Source: CBDUSL01 sp965370265
GTDB taxonomy: Bacteria; Patescibacteriota; Patescibacteriia; JAXHNJ01
DNA: 11,029 bases
Assembly: GCA_965370265.1 (NCBI GenBank)
Contig: CBDUSL010000023.1
Coordinates: 1-11,029 of the forward strand
Reading direction: 5' to 3'
Shown in pieces: positions 1 through 5,314 of this stretch. Numbering within the stretch: position 1 is the first letter of the stretch; every line of letters starts with the position of its first letter. The notes beneath the pieces were generated by a model. It was not told the DNA's origin, searched no databases, and worked only from the letters and a program-made list of their open reading frames with translations. Both the position numbers and the translations under genes were made by a program.

Positions 1-1
1 T

Positions 2-58
2 ATTTGACAAATCTTTAACCTTTTGATATATTTTAGGCAAGGATTCCTCGTTTAACAT
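2..58 (-). CDS. Possible N-terminus of a divergent gene, cut by the left edge
   Basis: On the minus strand an ATG at 58-56 opens a frame that stays open to the left edge, giving 19 residues (MLNEESLPKIYQKVKDLSN). The composition looks protein-like: it mixes charged and aliphatic residues in a helix-friendly pattern. No Shine-Dalgarno precedes it, which matches most genes in this window. If real, it is divergent from rpsL with a gap of about 56 nt, and the upstream rpsL promoter candidate would lie inside it. The stretch is short enough to be open by chance. No function can be assigned. Confidence 0.25.
   Translation of the reverse strand, partial: MLNEESLPKIYQKVKDLSN
4..32 (+). promoter_or_regulatory. 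Candidate sigma70-type promoter P1 upstream of rpsL
   Basis: A perfect -35 hexamer TTGACA (4-9) is followed after 17 nt by the -10 hexamer TATATT (27-32), with an extended -10 TG at 24-25. Spacing and sequence are near consensus. Transcription would start near 39, giving a leader of about 75 nt before rpsL. The site falls inside the possible minus-strand ORF, so one of the two calls may be wrong, although overlapping signals are possible. Confidence 0.5.
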
Positions 59-73
59 TTTAGAGGTTTTTTT
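46..73 (+). terminator. Weak terminator-like or attenuator-like hairpin in the rpsL leader
   Basis: CCTC (46-49) can pair with GAGG (63-66) across a 13-nt loop, directly followed by seven T (67-73). The four-base-pair stem is short, so efficiency would be low. It lies downstream of P1 and upstream of the second promoter candidate. It could thin out transcripts from P1, or be chance. Confidence 0.22.
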
Positions 74-74
74 A

Positions 75-102
75 TTGAAAAATTTGGAAAAACTGCTAAT
101 AT
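75..102 (+). promoter_or_regulatory. Candidate sigma70-type promoter P2, giving a near-leaderless rpsL mRNA
   Basis: TTGAAA (75-80), a 16-nt spacer and TAATAT (97-102) with extended -10 TGC at 94-96 form a plausible promoter. The TGC plus -10 layout matches the strong candidate upstream of tuf. Transcription would begin around 108-110, only a few nucleotides before the rpsL ATG at 115. That would give an almost leaderless message and agrees with the absence of a Shine-Dalgarno there. Confidence 0.45.
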
Positions 103-114
103 TAAATTAATTCT

Positions 115-534
115 ATGCCAACCATAAACCAATTAGTCAAAAAATCAAGAAGGTCTTCAAAGAAAAAATCAAAAACACCGGCCCTGCAGACCACTTTAAA
201 TGTACTTAAAAGGAAAAGAAGGACTTTAAAAAAGGGCGCTCCTTTCAAAAGAGGCGTTTGTGTTAAGGTTACTACGGTTACCCCAAAAAAACCAAACTCG
301 GCTTTAAGAAAAATAGCCAGAGTTCGCCTTTCAAATGGCCAGGAGGTTACGGCTTACATTCCCGGTATTGGCCATAACCTGCAGGAGCACTCTATTGTTA
401 TGATACGAGGAGGAAGAGTCAAAGATTTGCCGGGGGTCCGTTATCATATTATTCGCGGCCGTTATGACACTCTGGGGGTAGAAAACAGAAAACAGAGTAG
501 AAGTCTTTATGGCGCCAAAAAGGAGAAGAAATAA
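115..534 (+). CDS. rpsL: 30S ribosomal protein S12
   Basis: S12 sits at the decoding centre of the small subunit and helps monitor codon-anticodon pairing. The 139-residue product has the family hallmarks: MPTINQLV start, KRGVC (45-49), the TPKKPNSALRK loop (56-66) whose K58/K59 correspond to the streptomycin-linked lysine pair, GHNLQEHS (86-93) and GGRVKDLPGVRYH (99-111). D104 is equivalent to the Asp that is beta-methylthiolated in many bacteria. It carries about 15 extra Lys-rich residues (about 25-39) between PAL and GAPF compared with the E. coli type. Firmicutes S12 has an insert at the same place, so this is a known length class. No Shine-Dalgarno is visible; the start is fixed by N-terminal conservation. 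It is the first gene of the str cluster, with rpsG starting 3 nt after its stop. K58/K59 are wild type, so no streptomycin-resistance change is seen. Confidence 0.98.
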   Translation: MPTINQLVKKSRRSSKKKSKTPALQTTLNVLKRKRRTLKKGAPFKRGVCVKVTTVTPKKPNSALRKIARVRLSNGQEVTAYIPGIGHNLQEHSIVMIRGGRVKDLPGVRYHIIRGRYDTLGVENRKQSRSLYGAKKEKK

Positions 535-537
535 ACC

Positions 538-1011
538 ATGCGTTCAAAACCAGCCACAAAGAGAAAAATTAATCCCGACCCAAAATACAACAGTGTTAAT
601 ATTGCCAAATTTATCAACCAGATAATGCGGAAGGGAAAAAAATCATTAGCCCAGAGCATTGTTTATAAGAGTTTTGACATTATTTCTGAAAAAACAAAAA
701 AAGACCCTTTGGAAATTTTCGACGGGGCTTTAAGAAATGTAACCCCGGTGCTTGAAGTTATTTCCCGGAGAATTGGCGGGGCAAATTATCAGATTCCCAT
801 TGAAGTAAGAGGAGATAGAAAAATCAATTTATCCATGCGCTGGATTATAAAAGCATCCAGAGATAAAAAAGGTAAACCAATGCAGGTGAAATTAGCCGAG
901 GAAATAATTGCTGCTTCCAAAAAAGAAGGTTCAGCAATGGCGAAAAAAGAAGAAATTCACCGTGTTGCTGAATCAAACCGAGCCTTTGCTCACTTCGGAC
1001 GGAGAAGGTAG
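538..1011 (+). CDS. rpsG: 30S ribosomal protein S7
   Basis: S7 is a primary 16S rRNA binder that nucleates assembly of the 30S head and lines the E-site/mRNA exit region. The product is 157 residues, close to the usual 156. It shows the DPKYNSVNIAKFINQIMRKGKK block (about 14-35), ALRNVTPVLEV (64-74), RRIGGANYQIP (77-87) and the C-terminal VAESNRAFAHF segment. In E. coli S7 is a known translational repressor of its operon; whether that holds here cannot be judged. AGGAG at 521-525, inside the end of rpsL, is 12 nt from the ATG, so it is one of the few starts here with a Shine-Dalgarno-like sequence, at rather long spacing. It follows rpsL by 3 nt. Unusually, fusA does not follow; a 91-nt spacer and two small unknown genes intervene. 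Confidence 0.98.
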   Translation: MRSKPATKRKINPDPKYNSVNIAKFINQIMRKGKKSLAQSIVYKSFDIISEKTKKDPLEIFDGALRNVTPVLEVISRRIGGANYQIPIEVRGDRKINLSMRWIIKASRDKKGKPMQVKLAEEIIAASKKEGSAMAKKEEIHRVAESNRAFAHFGRRR

Positions 1012-1039
1012 GGGATAGATAATAAATATTGAGCGATTG

Positions 1040-1069
1040 TCCGCCAGAAGCAGATCAGCCTTTGGCTGA
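1040..1069 (+). repeat. Two abutting 15-nt GC-rich palindromic units after rpsG
   Basis: Two 15-mers abut exactly: TCCGCCAGAAGCAGA (1040-1054), a degraded hairpin, and TCAGCCTTTGGCTGA (1055-1069), a perfect 6-bp stem with a 3-nt loop. They share the pattern TC-N-GCC-NNN-NGC-N-GA and stand out as GC-rich in an AT-rich spacer. A perfect family member, TCCGCCTCTGGCGGA, occurs at 7760-7774 inside rplC. No T-run follows, so this is not an ordinary intrinsic terminator. It may be a small dispersed palindromic repeat or an mRNA stabiliser at the rpsG 3' end. Confidence 0.5.
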
Positions 1070-1102
1070 AGATATTAAAATAATAATTAATAAACAAAAT
1101 AT

Positions 1103-1330
1103 ATGGAAAACGAATCAAGAGAGAACGAAGCCAGATTATCTAGCTTAGCTGAAGAATCAGCAAGATTGGTTCAAGCTTATCAAAAAACCAGCTCAAATTT
1201 TACGGGAGTAAGAAAAGAAGTATCCCGTGATCTTAGAGTTATTGTTGAGCAGATTGAAGAAATTGATCGAGAAAGAGTTTCTGAAGAAGCAAAAAATATT
1301 CTTGAAAGTGAGCTCGGAGATCAAGAATAA
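1103..1330 (+). CDS. Small acidic protein of unknown function, copy 1
   Basis: I do not recognise this family. The 75-residue product begins MENESRENEARL, is rich in Glu and should be mostly helical: a first segment (about 5-30), a short break at about 30-35 (SSNF), then a second segment (about 36-71) containing IVEQIEEIDRERVSEEAKNI. It has no Cys, signal peptide, membrane segment or known motif. It is about 71% identical over its length to the next gene, with nearly identical ends, so the pair arose by tandem duplication with a 264-nt period. Retention of the reading frame, with changes that are often conservative (R/K, V/I, D/N), argues that both are real genes. It lacks a Shine-Dalgarno and lies between rpsG and fusA, a place normally empty, suggesting co-transcription with translation genes. 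A ribosome- or EF-G-associated role is only guilt by association. Confidence 0.75.
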   Translation: MENESRENEARLSSLAEESARLVQAYQKTSSNFTGVRKEVSRDLRVIVEQIEEIDRERVSEEAKNILESELGDQE

Positions 1331-1366
1331 ATAATAAAATTAGTCATTAATTAATTTATATATATT

Positions 1367-1603
1367 ATGGAAAATGAATCAAGGGAAAATGAAGCCAGAT
1401 TAGCCAGTTTAACTGAAGAAGTAGAAAAATTAGTCGGCGCATATAACGACACTCAAAAAGATGACCGAAATTTTCCTGAAGTAAAAAAAGAAGTGGTGCG
1501 TAATCTTAAAATGATTGTTGAAAAAATTGAAGAAATTGATCCGGAGAGAATTTCAGAAGAAGCAAAAAATATTCTGGAAAATGAGCCTGGAGATCAGGAA
1601 TAA
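1367..1603 (+). CDS. Small acidic protein of unknown function, copy 2
   Basis: A 78-residue paralogue of the preceding gene, of unknown function. By my count it has 23 Asp/Glu against 12 Lys/Arg (net about -11), fitting a soluble, acidic, probably helical protein. Conserved blocks between the copies are MENESRENEARL (1-12), LV-AY (22-26), KEV-R-L (41-47) and EEID-ER-SEEAKNILE (54-71), which are the likely functional surfaces. The middle (about 28-37, DTQKDDRNFP) is the divergent part and holds the 3-residue length difference. The gap from copy 1 is 36 nt and to fusA 42 nt, both purely A/T-rich with no Shine-Dalgarno. Such acidity could suit binding to basic ribosomal proteins or tails, but that is speculation. 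Confidence 0.78.
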   Translation: MENESRENEARLASLTEEVEKLVGAYNDTQKDDRNFPEVKKEVVRNLKMIVEKIEEIDPERISEEAKNILENEPGDQE

Positions 1604-1645
1604 ATAATTCAATAAATATTTAAAACTAAATAAATTGTTTTAATT

Positions 1646-3721
1646 ATGCCCAGAGAGTATCCTTTAGAAAAAATCAGAAACATCGGGATTATTGCCCATA
1701 TTGACGCCGGTAAAACAACAGTTACCGAGCGTATTTTATATTATACCGGTAAAAAACACAAAATTGGCGAAGTTCATAAAGGTGAAGCAGAAATGGACTG
1801 GATGGAACAAGAACGTGAACGGGGAATTACCATTACCTCGGCGGCAACTACTTGTTTTTGGAAAAATCATCGGATTAATATTATTGATACTCCCGGACAT
1901 ATTGATTTTACCGCTGAAGTACAGCGTTCACTGCGTGTTCTTGACGGCGGGGTGGTGGTTTTTGACGGAGTAGCCGGAGTAGAGCCCCAATCAGAGACAG
2001 TTTGGCATCAAGCTGAAAAATTCAAAATACCCCTGATTTGTTTTGTAAATAAAATGGATAGAATGGGCGCTGATTTTTATTTTGATTTGGATACTATTCA
2101 TGACCGGTTAAGCAAGAATGCGGTGCCAATCCAGCTACCAATTGGAGCCGAAGAAAATTTTCTGGGAGTAATTGACCTTTTTGAAATGAAAGCCCGTATT
2201 TATAAAGATGAAATGGGTAAAGAATGGGAAGATACGGATATTCCTGATGATTTGAAAGAAAAAGCCGAAGAATATCGGCACAAAATGATTGAAACTATTG
2301 CTGAACAGGATGATGAGCTTCTGCACAAATATTTAGAAGGTAAGGAACTTTCCAATGAAGAATTAAAAAAAGTTTTGCGTCAAGCAGTTATTGATCACGA
2401 ACTTTTTCCTGTTATGTGCGGTTCAGCTTTAAAAAACAAAGGAGCTCAATTTCTCTTGGATGCCATTAATGAATTTTTACCTTCCCCGATTGATATTCTC
2501 CCGGTTAAAGGGTTTCATCCAAAAACCAAAGCAGAAGAAAAAAGAAAAGCAGATGATGCGGAGCCTTTTTCCGCCCTTGCCTTCAAAGTAGCGACGGATC
2601 CTTTTGTCGGTACCCTAACCTTTTTTCGAATTTATTCAGGTAGTTTAGAAGCCGGTTCTTATGTCTTAAATACCCGTACCGGAAGAAAAGAAAGAGTTGG
2701 CCGTATTGTTCGAATGCACGCTAATACGAGAGAAGAAGTAAAGGAAGTTTACGCCGGTGAAATTGCGGCCGCAGTTGGCTTGAAAGATACGGCAACCGGC
2801 GATACGCTTTGTGATGAAGGGCATCCCATTATTTTGGAAAACATTGAATTTCCGGAGCCGGTAATCTCCGTAGCGATTGAACCGAAAACAAAAGCCGATC
2901 AGGAAAAAATGGGAATGGCTCTTTCAAAACTGGCCCAAGAAGATCCGACTTTTAAAATAAAAACTGACGAAGAAGTAAATCAGACCATTATTTCCGGCAT
3001 GGGCGAACTTCACCTGGATATTCTGGTTGACAGAATGAAGCGTGAATTTAAAGTGGAAGCTACTGTCGGTAATCCCCAGGTGGCCTACAAAGAAACAGTT
3101 TCGACATTGGCGGAAGCTGAAGGAAAATATATTAAACAATCCGGCGGCCGCGGCCAATATGGCCATTGTTTTCTTAGGGTAGAGCCCCAGGAAAGAGGCA
3201 AAGGTTATGAATTTATCGATGCGGTAAGGGGCGGTAATATTCCCAAAGAATATATTCCGGCGATTGAAAAGGGAATTAAAGAAGCAATGGATAACGGTGT
3301 TCTCGCCGGATACCCGTTAGTTGATTTAAAAACAACTGTTTTGGACGGCTCTTATCATGATGTTGATTCTTCCGAATCTGCTTTTAAAATCGCCGGTTCA
3401 ATGGCCCTTCAGGCCGCGGTGAAAAAAGCGAAACCCGTTTTGCTTGAACCCATGATGAAGATTGAGGTGGTAACACCGGAAAAATATATGGGTGATGTTA
3501 TCGGTGATTTAAACGCAAAAAGAGCCCAGATTAAGGAAATGGCTGACCGTGGAAAAATGAAACTAGTCCACGCAGATGTTCCTCTTGGTTCTATGTTTGG
3601 CTATGCCACCACTCTTCGCTCTATGTCCCAGGGCCGTGCCTCTTACTCAATGGAATTTTCACACTACCAGCCAGTTGCTCCAAATATTGTTGAAGAAATA
3701 ATAGAAGGCAAGAAAAAATAA
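1646..3721 (+). CDS. fusA: Translation elongation factor G
   Basis: EF-G is the cytosolic GTPase that drives tRNA-mRNA translocation and, with RRF, ribosome recycling. The 691-residue product has normal family length. GTPase motifs are intact: P-loop AHIDAGKT (17-24), switch I RGITITSAA (59-67), DTPGH (81-85), NKMD (135-138) and GSA (259-261). Beta-barrel domain 2 follows from about 305 (PFSALAFKVATDPFVG), with ribosome-contacting domain IV (VLDGSYHDVDSSE loop) and domain V (GDLNAKRAQI, then RSMSQGRASYSMEF) near the C-terminus. All domains are in order with no break. The ATG at 1646 is set by the conserved EYPLEKIRNIGIIAHIDAGK start; no Shine-Dalgarno is visible, only A/T-rich sequence. It sits in its usual cluster but is separated from rpsG by the duplicated small genes and from tuf by a 446-residue unknown gene. 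Confidence 0.99.
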   Translation: MPREYPLEKIRNIGIIAHIDAGKTTVTERILYYTGKKHKIGEVHKGEAEMDWMEQERERGITITSAATTCFWKNHRINIIDTPGHIDFTAEVQRSLRVLDGGVVVFDGVAGVEPQSETVWHQAEKFKIPLICFVNKMDRMGADFYFDLDTIHDRLSKNAVPIQLPIGAEENFLGVIDLFEMKARIYKDEMGKEWEDTDIPDDLKEKAEEYRHKMIETIAEQDDELLHKYLEGKELSNEELKKVLRQAVIDHELFPVMCGSALKNKGAQFLLDAINEFLPSPIDILPVKGFHPKTKAEEKRKADDAEPFSALAFKVATDPFVGTLTFFRIYSGSLEAGSYVLNTRTGRKERVGRIVRMHANTREEVKEVYAGEIAAAVGLKDTATGDTLCDEGHPIILENIEFPEPVISVAIEPKTKADQEKMGMALSKLAQEDPTFKIKTDEEVNQTIISGMGELHLDILVDRMKREFKVEATVGNPQVAYKETVSTLAEAEGKYIKQSGGRGQYGHCFLRVEPQERGKGYEFIDAVRGGNIPKEYIPAIEKGIKEAMDNGVLAGYPLVDLKTTVLDGSYHDVDSSESAFKIAGSMALQAAVKKAKPVLLEPMMKIEVVTPEKYMGDVIGDLNAKRAQIKEMADRGKMKLVHADVPLGSMFGYATTLRSMSQGRASYSMEFSHYQPVAPNIVEEIIEGKKK

Positions 3722-3725
3722 CTCA

Positions 3726-5066
3726 ATGATTAAAGGGATATCAGAAAAAAATAAAATAATAAAACTTTCCGTTCTCGTCACTGTAGTTCTGGTTTTGGGG
3801 ATTGGGGGGTTTTTTTATTTTAACTCAGGTGAAAAGGAAGAGACAGTTAAAAAAGAACCTTTCAGGGTTAATTTTTTTGATTCCATTGGTAAAGAAGTTG
3901 AAGATATTGACGAAATTGGGAAAGAAGCAAGATTTGTTTTTAACAAAAGGGAAGTAACCGGTTTTACCGACCAAAACAACAATATATATTCGACAAAACT
4001 TTTTATTACGGATGGTCGCGGTAATAATTTTTTTAATTTTTATGAAACTGATGACCTTACCTTTGAAATGTCTTATTCTTATATTGAAGACCAGGTTTTA
4101 ATTCTAACCGAATTCGGCCTTCAGGATAATCGAGTGGTTGATCTTGAAGGAGAAATCAATTCAGAAACTTTTATTCCTCCAGTCGGTTTCGGCACGGATT
4201 TTATCGTTTCGCAGGACGAAAAAATGATTGGTTATATCGAAAATAAATCCCAGGTTAATATTGGCAGTGAACTAAGCTTTGATTTCAGCTACCTTCTAAA
4301 AATAAAAAATATTGAAACAGAAGAAATCATAGAAATTGATCCAAAAAATATTAAACATATCGAAGTTGAGTACAGCCAGTTTCTGCCGGTTGGATTTTCA
4401 AAAGATAATAAAAACTTTTATGTTTTTGCTTCACAGTTTGGCATGGATATAGGCTATCATAACCCTAATGGATTATATGTTATTGATCTGGCAACCAAAA
4501 AAATAGAAGAAATTTATTATTCATCTATTGAAGATGTTGAAGAAAAGGATTTACTTGTTCTCTTGGGAGTTTTCCCCGAACATGGATTTGCTTTGGTTAA
4601 CCGCGGACCCCAGCTTTCTGAAGGTGAAAAAACTATTCTTCGCACTCAGCTTCAAAAACTTGACTTAAAAACCAAAAAATTTACTGATATTTATAAAGAT
4701 GAAAACAATGATTTTGTCGGTACTGGCGGAAAAATTCTTTCTCCCGATGGACAAAATATTATTTTGCTAAATGAAGCTTACTATGACCATGGGCTCAGTC
4801 TTTATAGTTTGGAGGCCAAATCCAAGAAAAAATTAACTGAAAGAGGTGAATTTTTGGCCTGGCTGGATGATTCAGAAACATTTATATACTTAATTTACAC
4901 AACTTCTGAAAATACGGAAGAGGGAATTATTCAAGGCATTGAACTTCATTCGCTTAATATCAAAACAGGCGAAGATTACAAAATTTATACCCAAAATTCT
5001 TTGGACGAAGGCACTGGTCTGAATAATATTGGAGATAAATTTTACTCATTTATTGGCTCATTTTAG
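3726..5066 (+). CDS. Membrane-anchored protein with probable beta-propeller domain, unknown function
   Basis: I cannot assign a family. The 446-residue product has a short Lys-containing N-terminus, one hydrophobic segment (about 11-32) and then a large polar region. That predicts a type II anchor or uncleaved signal with the body outside the membrane; no lipobox Cys is present. The body repeats a blade-like pattern, a hydrophobic strand with S-x-D-x-x at the turn then another strand: IVSQDEKMIGYI (160-171), GFSKDNKNFYVFA (223-235), ILSPDGQNIILL (337-348) and AWLDDSETFIYLI (378-390). Intervening strands such as LYVIDLATKKIEEIY and LYSLEAKSKKKLTE resemble TolB/WD40-like propellers. It starts 4 nt after the fusA stop without a Shine-Dalgarno, so it is probably read on the fusA message, odd for an envelope protein. 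A terminator-like hairpin follows. Start M1 places the positive charges before the membrane segment, supporting the call. Confidence 0.85.
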   Translation: MIKGISEKNKIIKLSVLVTVVLVLGIGGFFYFNSGEKEETVKKEPFRVNFFDSIGKEVEDIDEIGKEARFVFNKREVTGFTDQNNNIYSTKLFITDGRGNNFFNFYETDDLTFEMSYSYIEDQVLILTEFGLQDNRVVDLEGEINSETFIPPVGFGTDFIVSQDEKMIGYIENKSQVNIGSELSFDFSYLLKIKNIETEEIIEIDPKNIKHIEVEYSQFLPVGFSKDNKNFYVFASQFGMDIGYHNPNGLYVIDLATKKIEEIYYSSIEDVEEKDLLVLLGVFPEHGFALVNRGPQLSEGEKTILRTQLQKLDLKTKKFTDIYKDENNDFVGTGGKILSPDGQNIILLNEAYYDHGLSLYSLEAKSKKKLTERGEFLAWLDDSETFIYLIYTTSENTEEGIIQGIELHSLNIKTGEDYKIYTQNSLDEGTGLNNIGDKFYSFIGSF

Positions 5067-5076
5067 GCAAAAAATC

Positions 5077-5098
5077 TTATCCACATAGATGGGGATAA
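5077..5098. other. Inverted pair of DnaA-box-like 9-mers
   Basis: TTATCCACA (5077-5085, + strand) is a perfect match to the common bacterial DnaA box. TGGGGATAA (5090-5098) reads TTATCCCCA on the - strand, one mismatch from it. The two face each other 4 nt apart, and the same bases can form a 6-bp hairpin (TTATCC/GGATAA, 10-nt loop). It lies 10 nt after the stop of the anchored protein gene. Alternatives are an RNA hairpin or coincidence; a lone pair is not evidence of an origin. Confidence 0.35.
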
Positions 5099-5103
5099 TC
5101 GAG

Positions 5104-5143
5104 TAATTATTGAAGTAATGATTACTGATAATTAGATTTTTTT
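5104..5143 (+). terminator. AU-rich intrinsic terminator candidate separating fusA unit from tuf
   Basis: TAATTAT (5104-5110) pairs with ATAATTA (5128-5134). Inside, AGTAAT (5114-5119) and ATTACT (5121-5126) extend the stem after a small internal loop. Seven T (5137-5143) follow. The stem is long but almost all A/U, so it is weaker than textbook terminators. Its position after the last gene of the fusA unit and before a strong promoter supports the call. The near-perfect palindrome could instead be a protein-binding site. Confidence 0.42.
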
Positions 5144-5197
5144 CGCTAATTTTAGCTAAAAATTGATAAAATAATTAAAATTGCTTTATCCCCCCCC

Positions 5198-5226
5198 TTG
5201 TCAAAGATTAAAAATATTGCTATAAT
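5198..5226 (+). promoter_or_regulatory. tuf promoter, extended -10
   Basis: TTGTCA (5198-5203), a 17-nt spacer and a perfect TATAAT (5221-5226) with extended -10 TGC at 5218-5220. This is the strongest promoter-like sequence in the window. Transcription would start near 5233, leaving a leader of about 80 nt before tuf. A run of eight C (5190-5197) lies immediately upstream of the -35 element. The promoter gives tuf-rpsJ its own transcript independent of the rpsL-fusA unit, as expected for one of the most abundant proteins. Confidence 0.78.
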
Positions 5227-5301
5227 CGATATTGCAATTTTATGAGAATTGGTTTAGAATAACTAAAATAATTTATTACGCATTTATTTGCGCTTATTTG
5301 A

Positions 5302-5306
5302 AAGGA
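5302..5306 (+). promoter_or_regulatory. Shine-Dalgarno of tuf, which decides the start
   Basis: AAGGA ends 8 nt before the ATG at 5315. It is the only well-spaced Shine-Dalgarno found before any gene here. It favours the ATG at 5315 over the in-frame TTG at 5288, which would add nine residues not found in EF-Tu. A short CGCA/TGCG hairpin (5279-5292) lies just upstream. Confidence 0.75.
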
Positions 5307-5314
5307 TAAAAAAA

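Larger units (their letters stand above)
1103..1603 (+). repeat. Tandem gene duplication (264-nt period)
   Basis: Units starting at 1103 and 1367 align along their whole coding length. The first roughly 36 nt and the last roughly 60 nt are most similar, and the match continues past the stop into AATAAATAAT. Copy 2 has three extra codons in the middle. This is a direct repeat of a whole small gene inside the str operon. Confidence 0.85.

Noticed and set aside
140..240. Lys-rich insert in S12 as a novelty
   Set aside because: An insert of similar size at the same place is standard in Firmicutes-type S12 (about 137-138 residues).
5288..5314. Nine-residue N-terminal extension of EF-Tu from a TTG at 5288
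   Set aside because: The Shine-Dalgarno AAGGA (5302-5306) lies inside this stretch at proper distance for the ATG at 5315, and MAEKFERNKPHIN is the conserved EF-Tu start.
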